DNA from: Nostoc sp. JL34
GTDB lineage: Bacteria > Cyanobacteriota > Cyanobacteriia > Cyanobacteriales > Nostocaceae
Direction of reading: 5' to 3'
Assembly: GCF_017114945.1 (NCBI RefSeq)
Contig: NZ_JABXKQ010000042.1
Location: 1 to 64,000 of the forward strand
Length of the DNA stretch: 64,000 nucleotides
The translations under genes were made by a program, and so were the position numbers. Shown here one piece after another: positions 42,582 through 51,649 of the stretch. The notes under the pieces are model-generated. The model was given only the letters and a program-made list of their open reading frames with translations. It had not been told where the DNA came from and did not search any database. Position 1 is the stretch's first letter. Each line of letters begins with the position of its first letter.

Positions 42582-43346
42582 ATGGCAAATACTATTTCAA
42601 TTACCGATTCTCTAGTTCCCAATCCCATCCCCAAATCAACAATTATTCGTTTGGAGAATATCTTTAAAATATATGGCAGTGGCGAAACCGAAGTCAAAGC
42701 CCTCAACGATGTGAATTTGACTATCCACGAGGGCGAATATTGTTCAATTATGGGGCCTTCTGGTTCAGGCAAATCCACAGCCATGAATATTATTGGCTGT
42801 CTAGATCGCCCGACAGGCGGACATTATTACTTAGATAATATTGATGTGGCGCAGATGGACGATCGCTCATTAGCACACATTCGCAATAAAAAGCTGGGGT
42901 TTGTCTTCCAACAATTCCATTTATTACCCCAACTCACAGCATTAGAAAATGTGATGCTACCAATGGTGTATGCTAGCGTGAATCCAAAAGAAAGAAGCGA
43001 TCGCGCAACAGAAGCATTGACGCGAGTAGGTTTAGCAAATCGCCTCAACAACAAACCAACTCAACTCTCAGGTGGACAACAACAAAGAGTTGCGATCGCC
43101 CGAGCGATCGTCAATCGTCCGGTAGTACTCCTAGCCGATGAACCCACAGGCGCACTTGATTCGCGCACAACCCAAGAAGTTTTAGATATCTTTGGCGAAC
43201 TCAATGCCAGTGGAATCACCGTTGTCATGGTAACCCATGAACCAGAAGTTGCTCGTCAAACTCAGCGCATCGTTTGGTTCCGTGATGGTCAAGTAGTACA
43301 CTCTAACCTCACCCCAGCCGACTTGAGTCAGTTGGCCATGTCATAA
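42582..43346 (+). CDS. MacB/LolD-type ABC ATPase
   Basis: This 254-residue ATPase has Walker [12 protein letters not shown] (about residues 62-72), Q-loop FVFQQFHLLPQLTALENV, signature LSGGQQQRVAIARA, Walker [14 protein letters not shown] and the switch VTHEPEVARQT. It is the partner of the preceding permease and adaptor: together they make an adaptor-permease-ATPase set like a split MacAB or a Dev-type exporter. The 287-bp gap before it holds only degraded repeat-like sequence. The substrate is unknown; antibiotic, siderophore or glycolipid export are all compatible. Confidence 0.92.
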   Translation: MANTISITDSLVPNPIPKSTIIRLENIFKIYGSGETEVKALNDVNLTIHEGEYCSIMGPSGSGKSTAMNIIGCLDRPTGGHYYLDNIDVAQMDDRSLAHIRNKKLGFVFQQFHLLPQLTALENVMLPMVYASVNPKERSDRATEALTRVGLANRLNNKPTQLSGGQQQRVAIARAIVNRPVVLLADEPTGALDSRTTQEVLDIFGELNASGITVVMVTHEPEVARQTQRIVWFRDGQVVHSNLTPADLSQLAMS

Positions 43347-43496
43347 CTTATTAAAGTTCGCCTACGCTGCGGCTTCTCCGTACTCCTTCGGGGATCTTGC
43401 TACGTATAGCCTCCTGTAGGGAAGGAGTAGGCAAACCAGAGTTTGGGTAGCTGCGAGTTCTAGTCCTTGGGACTGATAAATGCGGTTTTGAGATGA

Positions 43497-44027
43497 TTAC
43501 AGACTTGATGTTTTGCCAGTTTCTGCTTGTGTTGCGATCGGCTTAACATCGGTGTAACCTAATTCACCAGATATTGTTCGGAATACCGAAATTTGCTCTT
43601 CAAATTCTAATCCTTCAATTTGCGAAAGCAAATCATTAATTTCTTTACTTGGCTGGTAGGTGCTTGGCAAATCAACCACCGTATCTCCCATAGCTACCGC
43701 CCAAGCATACCAAACTAAAAGTTGATTGTTTTCTTTTATCGCCCCATAAGCACGGGAATACTCTGTATCCTTGCGGTTGACTATATCCCGCATAATCGCT
43801 AGTTGCTCGTCATCTGACAATTCAAAATAGTCTCCTAGCAAAATTGGTGCTAATTCTGGTTCCGCCGCAGCAGGAGCGGCTGGAGTCACAGAGTCACCCA
43901 TTTTTTTATAAACTAAATAGAACCAAGCTAGTTTAGCATCAGTGTCTAAGGCGTTAAACCCATCCACCAATTTTTGGGTTTCATTGCTCTGGGCTTGAGA
44001 AATAGTTTTATCGTAACTTGCAGTCAT
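43497..44027 (-). CDS. Helical carotenoid protein (OCP N-terminal-domain homologue)
   Basis: This 176-residue all-helical protein is homologous to the N-terminal domain of orange carotenoid protein only, so it is an HCP. LDTDAKLAWFYLVYKKMG and NQLLVWYAWAVAMG place Trp35 and Trp106 at the OCP carotenoid-binding positions Trp41 and Trp110; OCP Tyr44 is replaced by Leu38. An Ala/Pro insert at about 49-57 is unusual. HCPs bind a ketocarotenoid and quench singlet oxygen or, for some, phycobilisome fluorescence. A matching C-terminal homologue lies 2.8 kb downstream. Confidence 0.9.
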   Translation of the reverse strand: MTASYDKTISQAQSNETQKLVDGFNALDTDAKLAWFYLVYKKMGDSVTPAAPAAAEPELAPILLGDYFELSDDEQLAIMRDIVNRKDTEYSRAYGAIKENNQLLVWYAWAVAMGDTVVDLPSTYQPSKEINDLLSQIEGLEFEEQISVFRTISGELGYTDVKPIATQAETGKTSSL

Positions 44028-44247
44028 AAATTTGTTTCCAAGAAAATTTAACAGGCCAAACTAAGTGTTACCAGAGTTTGAGAATCAGATTCTACTACCC
44101 ATAGAATGAGTTAAATTAATTAAAAATTGCAGTTTTAATCTGCCTTTTAATAGAGGTAAAAGTCTCCCCCAAGAGGCAAGAAAGCAGCACATTATTTCGC
44201 TATAATTTCACCAAGAATGAATAAAAAATTTACCTAAGGACTTAATT

Positions 44248-44625
44248 ATGCCTGATGAAGAAGTGAAGCCCAATTTAAATCAAGCTTCCACCCAGGATGC
44301 ACAATTAGCTGCTGAAAGCATAGCTAGTGGTGAAGAAAAAGCGCCAACGGTCGATTTTGATGCTGATTATGCAGCGGCACAACAATTCAGCGTTAGTGAA
44401 GTTGACCGCACAGGTAAAGGTGCAGCAGCAGCCGAAGCCGCGACTGCACCTCAACAGAAAACCTCTCAGCCACAAGAGACAAAAACTCAAACACAGTCAA
44501 CTGGCAATCCTGATGATTTTCTAGAGTCAGCAAAAGAAGTTGGAAATTCTCAGACTGGGGGTGCAAATAATGTCAGTGATGATTTAGTACAAAAAGCTTT
44601 AGAAAAGGGTGAACGGAAAAACTAA
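44248..44625 (+). CDS. Acidic low-complexity hypothetical protein
   Basis: This 125-residue protein is rich in Ala, Gln, Glu, Asp and Thr, with no hydrophobic core, so it is probably disordered. Segments of possible conservation are FDADYAAAQQFSVSEVDRTG and the ending VSDDLVQKALEKGERKN. AAGGA lies 10 bases before the ATG. The gene is divergent from the HCP gene, with 220 bp between starts. The function is unknown. Confidence 0.7.
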   Translation: MPDEEVKPNLNQASTQDAQLAAESIASGEEKAPTVDFDADYAAAQQFSVSEVDRTGKGAAAAEAATAPQQKTSQPQETKTQTQSTGNPDDFLESAKEVGNSQTGGANNVSDDLVQKALEKGERKN

Positions 44626-44776
44626 TTTTTCCTGACATCTTGCTATTTTGTAAGATGGGCAATGTCACAAATATGAAAATTGAAGTTCTCCGCATTAGTA
44701 GACATTGCCCACTCTACTGTTTTGATAAATCGTCAATAGTTAAGATTTTCACTATCGACTTTTGACTATTGGTTAA

Positions 44777-46360
44777 TTAATGAGCATTCATAACTTCTAG
44801 GAGTTCGCTAGGTTGCTGAATCAAATAATCTGGATTTTGCTTTGCTAGTACTTCCGGTGAGTTAAAGCCCCAAGTCACTGCAATTACTTGGATATTTGCT
44901 TTCTTTGATGCTTCAATATCTCTGGTTTCATCTCCAACATAAATAACTTCTTGAGGTTTGAGTTGTTTTTGCCTCAAGACATTATTTATAATAGTTGTTT
45001 TACCAAAAATTGTAATTCCTGAGTAGATAAAATCAAATAGGTGATTTAAATCATTGATTGTGAGGAATTGCGTAACGTTTTCTTTAGAATTAGAAGTGAT
45101 AATACCCAGTTTATATCCTTGATTTTGCAGTTCTGTTAATGCTTCTTTAATTCCCGGAATTGGCTTTAATTCTGGAATTTTGTTTTTTAATTCCCCTTTA
45201 ACTTTTTTAACTAAAAAAGGTATTTTAAATAGAGAAACTCCTGAGTATTTAATTATTTCCCTAGATGTTAAGTTCTTGAGGAGGGCTAATTGCTCTGGGC
45301 TTATGTGTCTATAACCAAAGTCTACAGCTAGACGATTAGCAATACTTACAAGGGCATCTACTGTATCAGCAATTGTGCCATCAAAATCAAAAATAATTAC
45401 TTTTGGGGTCATTCTTTGCCTGGATGCGTCAAGATTAGCTAGGGCGTTGCGTCGTAACATTTCTGGCTTAATCCGCCGCAAGGCAGATACTGGAAATCGT
45501 TTATCCCAATCCTGATCTGAGATTTGGGCTAATTCTAGCAGGTGGGGAGCAATATTCCCAGGATAAGGCTGAAACTCTGCAATATCAGTTGTGCTGGCAA
45601 AACGTTGATTCCAAGGACAAACATCTTGACAAATATCGCAACCAGCGACCCAGCCTTGCAAATGAGGTGTGACTGTCTCTGGCAATTCCTCTGCCCGATT
45701 TTCAATCGTATGATAAGCAATGCAGCGATTAGCATCCACGACAAACGGCTGAGTAATTGCACCTGTAGGACAAGCCTGAAGACAACGAGTACAGCTACCG
45801 CAGTGTTCTGTATGCGGGCGATCGCTCTCTAATTCCAAATTGGTCAACACTTCTCCTAAAAATACCCAAGAGCCATATTCCCGTGTAATCACATTACCAT
45901 TCTTGGCAATCCAACCAATTCCGGCAAGTTGAGCCAACACTTTATCTTGCACCGGGCCAGTATCTGCATAATAACGAGCTAGTACACCTGCATCAAGTGA
46001 TTTTAGCCATATAGCTAACTGCTTGAGTTTTTTATGCATTACCTTGTGATAATCCCTTCCCCAGCCATAACGGGAAATTTTGGCGTATTCTTCACCTTCA
46101 GGACGTTGGTGCGGTGTGTAGTAGTTCAGCGCCACACATACTAGCGATCGCGCTTCTGGCATCACTAAGCGAATATCTTGACGCTTTGGGTTAGCCATCC
46201 ATTCCATATCGGCCTGATAACCCAGTTCAATCCATGCTTGCAACCTCTGCGCTTCTGTGGCATCTACTCTATCTACAGCAGCAATTCCAACTTTGTGAAA
46301 GCCCAACTCGCTGGCTTTTCCTTTCACTACACTACTGCTTGTTACGGAATACTGGTTCAT
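44777..46360 (-). CDS. queG: QueG epoxyqueuosine reductase fused to a HAD hydrolase
   Basis: This 527-residue protein has two domains. Residues 1-312 are QueG, the cobalamin and iron-sulfur enzyme that reduces epoxyqueuosine to queuosine in tRNA: catalytic Asp133 (YADTGPVQDK), ferredoxin clusters CGSCTRCLQACP (187-198) and CDICQDVCPWN (241-251), and end LRRNALANL. Residues 317-527 are a HAD phosphatase: FDFDGTIADT with Asp325/Asp327, SNSKEN and YVGDETRDIEA. The HAD part begins with a Met (codon at 45412), so it may also be made alone. The joined frame runs without a stop. No other queuosine gene is near. Confidence 0.88.
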   Translation of the reverse strand: MNQYSVTSSSVVKGKASELGFHKVGIAAVDRVDATEAQRLQAWIELGYQADMEWMANPKRQDIRLVMPEARSLVCVALNYYTPHQRPEGEEYAKISRYGWGRDYHKVMHKKLKQLAIWLKSLDAGVLARYYADTGPVQDKVLAQLAGIGWIAKNGNVITREYGSWVFLGEVLTNLELESDRPHTEHCGSCTRCLQACPTGAITQPFVVDANRCIAYHTIENRAEELPETVTPHLQGWVAGCDICQDVCPWNQRFASTTDIAEFQPYPGNIAPHLLELAQISDQDWDKRFPVSALRRIKPEMLRRNALANLDASRQRMTPKVIIFDFDGTIADTVDALVSIANRLAVDFGYRHISPEQLALLKNLTSREIIKYSGVSLFKIPFLVKKVKGELKNKIPELKPIPGIKEALTELQNQGYKLGIITSNSKENVTQFLTINDLNHLFDFIYSGITIFGKTTIINNVLRQKQLKPQEVIYVGDETRDIEASKKANIQVIAVTWGFNSPEVLAKQNPDYLIQQPSELLEVMNAH

Positions 46361-46806
46361 TTTTTTATTTGGATTTTGCCTAACTAAAGGCGTTTATATT
46401 ATACATTACATAGTCAATACCTTTGATTAACATTTGTCCTTTATCATACATATAAGTTTTATTTATAGTTTAATGCACTGCCTCCTTGATCCTGGAGTGA
46501 GCTTAATTTCCTCCTTTTAAAGGAGAGGTAGGAAAAATCAAGTCTTAACCCAGGCATATTGATTTATAGCTGGAAACTAATTCTTTAGAAGATGCTAATT
46601 CCGGCTTGTCTCAATTACAGCGGATTGAAATTTAGTGAAGTATACAACCTCAGTCTCCAAGCTAGATATAAAAACCTGTTTGTTCTGTAAAACTTCCATC
46701 GTAGGGAAGATTTAGCAATATGTAGCAATCTATCTCAACAGCAGCTTTTTTTTTACCTATTTTTGTATTGAAATTAATATTTATATAGCATAATGCAGGT
46801 AATTTT
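46361..46806. other. Spacer between divergent queG and the CTDH gene
   Basis: CCTCCTTTTAAAGGAGAGG near 46511 is a small palindrome of the kind seen in the decayed repeat relatives at 32385 and 50602. TATATAGCATAATG at 46781-46794 could be a -10 region for the CTDH gene. Nothing else is recognised. Confidence 0.4.
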
Positions 46807-47238
46807 ATGACCTCTGCTGAATTTATATCCCCAGCGCAGTTTCAAGAAGAATTCCAGATTGAGGGAATTATAGAACCAAGTGTACTGCGTTATTTTGAAA
46901 CCTTAAATGCAGGAGAATTTGAGGCAACTGCTGCCTTATTTGCGGTAGATGGTGTGATGCGTCCACCATTTGAATCTGATATTGTGGGGACAGATGCGAT
47001 CGCAGCCTACTTAAAACAAGAAGGCCAAAACATTAAGGCTTACCCCAAGACAGGAATAGCCGAGACTTTAGAAAATGGTAAAATCCAAGTCCAGGTAACA
47101 GGCAAAGCACAAACTTCGTGGTGTAGTGTGAATGTCTTGTGGTTATTTATCCTCAACCAACAACGGCAAATTTTCTATACTAGAATTAAACTTTTAGCTT
47201 CTCCCCAAGAGTTACTTTCTTTACGTCGTGAAAAGTAG
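46807..47238 (+). CDS. CTDH: OCP C-terminal-domain homologue (NTF2 fold)
   Basis: This 143-residue protein matches the C-terminal domain of orange carotenoid protein: VLRYFETLNAGEFEATAALF, PPFESDIVG, QNIKAYPKTG, KIQVQVTGKAQTSW and LLASPQELLSL. Tyr29 and Trp112 occupy the OCP Tyr201 and Trp288 keto-binding positions. Cys106 replaces OCP Phe278, and about four residues after it are deleted relative to OCP, which agrees with CTDH proteins, where this cysteine forms a disulfide. CTDHs dimerise, carry carotenoid, and deliver it to HCPs. The HCP gene lies 2.8 kb away. Confidence 0.9.
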   Translation: MTSAEFISPAQFQEEFQIEGIIEPSVLRYFETLNAGEFEATAALFAVDGVMRPPFESDIVGTDAIAAYLKQEGQNIKAYPKTGIAETLENGKIQVQVTGKAQTSWCSVNVLWLFILNQQRQIFYTRIKLLASPQELLSLRREK

Positions 47239-47341
47239 CAAATAAGTATAATGGCTTAGGCAACGTTTGCTCGTACCCAAAACAAAATCAAGCCATCAAA
47301 ATCCCTATAAATCACATGACTTGAAAAATAGTAACTTTTGT

Positions 47342-47767
47342 CTATTGGACTAACTCAGGTAAAGTAGCTTCTAACTTGAGACAGTTAGCACCATTAATCT
47401 GCAACTGGTAATCTACTTTATCCATGAGACGATTCATAATCAGCCAACCATAACCACCTTCTTGTTTTTCCATAGGGTTGGGAGCGTAGTAGTTAGACAT
47501 ATCAAAACCTTCGCCGTAGTCCCAAATTTCTAGGGCAAAATCCCGGTCTTTCACTTCCAAACGCAGTAAAATCGGTAAATTTGGTTTGTCCTTGTGGGCA
47601 TGACGGACTGCATTTGAGTAGGCCTCCACTAAAGCCAGTCTCAAACGACTTGATTGCCGCGACCAATCCACAGATTCCCCTAACTGGATTTTCAAACATC
47701 CCAGCAACCAGTTTTCAACAATATTAAGAAAATTCAAGTCACTTGGTACATGAAGCTCACTTTTCAT
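47342..47767 (-). CDS. RsbW-like anti-sigma or serine kinase
   Basis: This 141-residue GHKL-fold protein carries the N-box EAYSNAVRHAH and the G1 box DYGEGFD. The short length and lack of other domains fit RsbW/SpoIIAB-type kinases that phosphorylate an STAS antagonist. It lies 3 bp after the PP2C gene, so the two are translationally coupled. No STAS protein or sigma factor is adjacent, so the full partner-switch may be assembled from loci elsewhere. Confidence 0.88.
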   Translation of the reverse strand: MKSELHVPSDLNFLNIVENWLLGCLKIQLGESVDWSRQSSRLRLALVEAYSNAVRHAHKDKPNLPILLRLEVKDRDFALEIWDYGEGFDMSNYYAPNPMEKQEGGYGWLIMNRLMDKVDYQLQINGANCLKLEATLPELVQ

Positions 47768-47770
47768 GAC

Positions 47771-49444
47771 TTACAAAATCTCCAGTGAAAGTATAGTTTG
47801 ATCGTCTTCTTGAACGTGATTATCTGCCTGGATGCGAGCTAGTAAATGGTTAAGAGAAAGTGGTTTCTGCTCCTGTTGTAAGAGTTGCCAAAGACCATCT
47901 TGATTCAGCATAGAACGGTTTATCGGCTCAACCCCAGTCACTGTTTTTCCGGCTGAGTCAGAATCATTTGATATCATTGCTTCCGTAATTCCATCGCTAG
48001 CTAGTAACAATGTGTCTCCAGCAGCGAGAACCAAGCGACCAGATTGTGCCTGCCACTTAGGCAAGATTCCCAGAGGAACACTGCGGACTTTGAGGTAATT
48101 GGGATTGTCGGCTAAAGCCGAGCAGTTTGACCATAATAGTGGATAGATATGACCGGCATTAGTGTAGACGAGTTCCTTAGTGCTAGGGGTATAACAAGCT
48201 AACACAAGGGTGATGAAATAATTGTTGCTAATTAAATCTTCACTGAGAGCGTGGTTGAGGTTCTGCATGACCACATTCGGCTCGGCTGGCGCTTCTTGAG
48301 ATAATTCTCGGCGCAAGACTGAAATAATACTAGCCATGAATAAAGCCGCTGGGACACCCTTACCAGAAACATCACCCACTGCCAACCATAAGTCACCTTT
48401 GGGATGGACAAAAACTTCAAAAAAATCTCCTCCTACTTCCCGCGCTGGGTAACAGCAAGCTTGCACCTTCACACCTTTAATGTCAGGTAAACTTTGGCGT
48501 AGCAAGTTGTATTGAATTTGGCGAGCCACCTCCAACTCAGTGTGAATTTGCTGTTGCTTTTCTTGGAGGCGCTGGTAGAGTTTTGCTTGGGAGAGGGCTA
48601 AAGCTGCTTGTTCGGCAACACCTGCAATCAGTTGGATGTCTTCGTCTTGCCAGGGGCGATCGCTTCCCCATTGGTGGAGAGCCAGCACAGCCAACAGATG
48701 CTGCTGGTAGCTAAGTGGGACAACCAGGTGGTGACAAGGATTACCGTTATATACATCTTGAGCAAGTTGATAATGACAGGTTTCCAGCACCTTTTCAATT
48801 AAAACACTGGGGTCGAAGAAGCAATCGGATACAGGGGATTCAGGATTGTGGTAAAAAAACTGGTCTTGTGTGAGGCGATCGCCCTCTACTGGTTTAAGCA
48901 AGCAACTGGTAGCTTCAAATGTTTGTCCAATAGTTGCTACAATTTTTTGCAGCATACTGTCGTAGTCTAAAGACTCCCGAATTGCTGTTGTTACCGCATT
49001 AAACAAAGATTCTCGCCGTAGGGCCCGACGCAACTCTTGGGTGCGCTTCTTAACTAGGCGATATGTATCAGTGGCTTGCTCAACTAACGCTCTCAGCCGA
49101 TCCGGATTCCAGGGTTTGGTAATGTACTTGAATACCTGACCAGAGTTAATCGCATCCACCAAATCTTCGACATCAGTAAAACCAGTTAATAAAATCCGAA
49201 TCGTGTCTGGAAAGCGCTCTACAGTGCGACTAAAAAATTCGGTGCCATTCATTTCTGGCATTCTTTGGTCAGAAATAATCACTGCCATTTCGCCAAATTG
49301 ATCCAATATTTCCAGAGCATTAAAAGCATCATTGGCTTTATATACTTGAAAATCTCGTCTAAAAGTGCGGTAGAGTAAATCTAAGTTATCTGGCTCATCA
49401 TCTACCACCATGAGCTTAAGTTTTTCCACCCCGATCTCAGCCAT
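47771..49444 (-). CDS. RsbU-like PP2C phosphatase with receiver and GAF domains
   Basis: This is a 557-residue protein. An N-terminal receiver (Asp15/Asp16 acidic pair, phosphoacceptor Asp59 in IISDQRMP) is followed by a helix, a GAF domain at about 165-300, a coiled linker ARQIQYNLLRQSLPDI, and a SpoIIE-type PP2C domain (EVGGDFFEVF, DVSGKGVPAALFMA, LLASDGITEAM). It is predicted to dephosphorylate an STAS antagonist under control of the receiver and a small-molecule or light input. It precedes the RsbW-like gene by 3 bp. Confidence 0.92.
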   Translation of the reverse strand: MAEIGVEKLKLMVVDDEPDNLDLLYRTFRRDFQVYKANDAFNALEILDQFGEMAVIISDQRMPEMNGTEFFSRTVERFPDTIRILLTGFTDVEDLVDAINSGQVFKYITKPWNPDRLRALVEQATDTYRLVKKRTQELRRALRRESLFNAVTTAIRESLDYDSMLQKIVATIGQTFEATSCLLKPVEGDRLTQDQFFYHNPESPVSDCFFDPSVLIEKVLETCHYQLAQDVYNGNPCHHLVVPLSYQQHLLAVLALHQWGSDRPWQDEDIQLIAGVAEQAALALSQAKLYQRLQEKQQQIHTELEVARQIQYNLLRQSLPDIKGVKVQACCYPAREVGGDFFEVFVHPKGDLWLAVGDVSGKGVPAALFMASIISVLRRELSQEAPAEPNVVMQNLNHALSEDLISNNYFITLVLACYTPSTKELVYTNAGHIYPLLWSNCSALADNPNYLKVRSVPLGILPKWQAQSGRLVLAAGDTLLLASDGITEAMISNDSDSAGKTVTGVEPINRSMLNQDGLWQLLQQEQKPLSLNHLLARIQADNHVQEDDQTILSLEIL

Positions 49445-49607
49445 ATTTGACTTTTGTTTTCACATATTTGAATGGCGAGATAGCATAATGTTTATCTCAC
49501 CTGATAAATAACAGAAAATCAGAGAATTCATTCACTTTGAAAATATCACTTTCTCAAAGTTCTGAGTTTCCCTCGATCATCCTCAATTGTCCAGACTAAA
49601 ATTGACT

Positions 49608-50327
49608 TTATCCAACTAACCCAGAACGCAAGGCGCGGACTGCTGCTTGGGTACGGTCATCGGCACATAGCTTATTCAAAATATTGCGAACGTGAGTTTT
49701 AACAGTCCCAACAGTGATGTAAAGTCTTTCTGCAATTAATGCATTACTACAACCTTCGACAATCAACTGTAACACTTCCAATTCCCTTTCTGTCAGGGTG
49801 TAAGGTTGAATTCCTTCGAGATTCTCAAAAGAATCAGGGTTAGAGGCAATAGTCTTGGAATCGACAAAAGCTGATTCCAACTTTTGGGGATTTTGTTGTG
49901 CTTGTTGTAATACAATCCGAGCGATCGCTGGATCGATCCAGGCGTTGCCATTGTAAGTTACTCGCACTGCTTCCAGCAAATTATCAAATTTGATATCTTT
50001 CATGCAGTAAGAGTCTGCGCCAGCAGCAAAAGCTGCCAACACCGCTTCTTTGTTATCCCGCAGCGTCAAAATTAACACCTTTGTAAGTAGCTGTTGCCCG
50101 TTAGTAGTAGATTTTACCTCCCGTGTTAACTCAATGCCATCTTTATCTGGTAAACCAATATCTACAATGGCAATATCTGGTTGTAGCATTTTTAACATTT
50201 TTAGCCCCTCGACAGCATTGGCAGCTTCACCTACAACTTCAATTTCATCCTTTTGCTGTAGTGCTGTCCGAATACCTACACGAGTTAGGTCATGATCTTC
50301 AATCAGAGCGATACGAATTTTACTCAT
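49608..50327 (-). CDS. LuxR/NarL-type response regulator
   Basis: Starting at the ATG at 50327 (MSKIRIALIEDHDL) the product has 239 residues; a TTG two codons earlier is also possible. The receiver has the acidic pair ED and Asp56 in IAIVDIGLPDKDG; the C-terminal HTH is TERELEVLQLIVEGCSNALIAERL...VGTVKTHVRNILNKL, a standard LuxR DNA-binding unit. It lies 163 bp upstream of the PP2C gene on the same strand. It may belong to the same signalling group. No kinase is visible. Confidence 0.93.
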   Translation of the reverse strand: MSKIRIALIEDHDLTRVGIRTALQQKDEIEVVGEAANAVEGLKMLKMLQPDIAIVDIGLPDKDGIELTREVKSTTNGQQLLTKVLILTLRDNKEAVLAAFAAGADSYCMKDIKFDNLLEAVRVTYNGNAWIDPAIARIVLQQAQQNPQKLESAFVDSKTIASNPDSFENLEGIQPYTLTERELEVLQLIVEGCSNALIAERLYITVGTVKTHVRNILNKLCADDRTQAAVRALRSGLVG

Positions 50328-50813
50328 AGCCAACTTCAGCCCGTTACACTACCTTAACCATAAAGTCGAGTTTCGTGACATACTCCCACACTAACTGTAA
50401 GCAGTATAGTGGGGGCTTCTGTTCCCGGAACCAGAGTTGCAAGTTGAGCGTTTTATACTGAGTGAATATTACACTTTAACAATAAAAGTTGGACTGGTTC
50501 AGTCCAAGTACAAGCGCCCAAGACTAATTAGTTTAATTATGCTTTCTATTCTTGCTGGGCAATGGAGTATCTCTCCTGCCTCTTACTTTTCACAGCATCT
50601 GTAAAACCTCACTTCCATTCATCTCCCCTACAAGGAGAGAGGCTTTGATTTTTTCCTCTTCCCTACTAGGAAAGCTTGCTCGGAGGTTAGGTTTTTCGTT
50701 GGTTTTTCCACATGACGTGGAAAGTAAGATACTGTCTAAGTTCTAATATAAAAAAATTTGATAAACTTAACATTCAAGCGAAATCTGGTGTGAGGGTTAC
50801 TTAAGAATAGGCT
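50328..50813. other. Spacer with a decayed MITE-like interior
   Basis: At about 50602-50702, AAACCTCACTTCCATTCATC, AGAGGCTTTGATTTTTTCC, TTCCCTACTAGG and GGAGGTTAGGTTTTTC follow the order of the MITE interior but with many differences, and terminal repeats are missing. No gene is supported. Confidence 0.5.
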
Positions 50814-51569
50814 ATGTCTAACGACAATCAAGCATTTTCAGTGTTGGGAATACCAGTTCATGTGATGACTAACTATCCAGGCTGGTTGTTAGAATGCCTG
50901 CACGCAGGCAAAGGAACTCATGTAGTAACGCTCAATGCAGAAATGACTATGCAGGCAGAGCGAAATCAATTATTAGCTCAGGTCATTAAAAATGCTGAAC
51001 TTGTGATTCCAGATGGAGCCGGGGTTGTTCTGTATTTGCGGTGGCTATTATGGCAAAAAGTGCAGCGTTATCCAGGGATTGAATTAGCAGAAAAACTTTT
51101 GCAAGAACTTGGGCAACAGAAGACAGGGGCAAAGGTATTTTTCTATGGAGGAGCGCCTGGAGTAGCTGCAAATGCGGCAGATTTTTGGCAGCAGCAAATT
51201 CCAGATTTGAGTATAGTAGGCACTCATTCAGGCTATCATTCCCCAGAAGAAGAAGCGCAATTGCGACAAACTCTTGCTCAATTGCAGCCACAAGTGATTT
51301 TTGTCGGTTTGGGAGTGCCACGTCAAGAGTTATGGATTGCCGAAAACCGCCATTTGTGTCCTCAATCAATTTGGATTGGCGTTGGTGGCAGTTTTGATAT
51401 TTGGTCGGGAACTAAAACTCGTGCTCCCGCCTGGTTAGGAAATAATAATTTGGAATGGTTGTATCGCCTTTATCAAGAACCTTGGCGCTGGCGACGGATG
51501 TTGGCTTTGCCAGCGTTTGCGGTGAAAGCGTTTGTTTATCGTGTGACAGCAAGGGGGGCAATTAGTTAA
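50814..51569 (+). CDS. WecG/TagA/CpsF-family glycosyltransferase
   Basis: This 251-residue GT26-family enzyme transfers a sugar such as N-acetylmannosaminuronic acid to a lipid-linked intermediate in polysaccharide synthesis. The N-terminal VTLNAEMTMQAERN and AELVIPDGAGVVLYLRW segments with the conserved Asp, VFFYGGAPGVAANAADFW, and the VGLGVPRQELWI and GVGGSFDIWSG motifs identify it. Membrane association is probably through its C-terminal basic helices. No neighbouring polysaccharide gene is present. Confidence 0.92.
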   Translation: MSNDNQAFSVLGIPVHVMTNYPGWLLECLHAGKGTHVVTLNAEMTMQAERNQLLAQVIKNAELVIPDGAGVVLYLRWLLWQKVQRYPGIELAEKLLQELGQQKTGAKVFFYGGAPGVAANAADFWQQQIPDLSIVGTHSGYHSPEEEAQLRQTLAQLQPQVIFVGLGVPRQELWIAENRHLCPQSIWIGVGGSFDIWSGTKTRAPAWLGNNNLEWLYRLYQEPWRWRRMLALPAFAVKAFVYRVTARGAIS

Positions 51570-51649
51570 GAGTGCTGAATTCTGAGTGTTATTACTTAGT
51601 TAGTATTAAGGTCTTCAAAAAATTTTAAATTTTCTTTGTTGAATTTTAA

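Noticed and set aside
39574-43346. Heterocyst glycolipid exporter DevBCA
   Set aside because: The adaptor-permease-ATPase order fits both Dev and MacAB types. The permease N-terminus and periplasmic domain read as MacB, and nothing heterocyst-specific is adjacent, so I kept the broader call.
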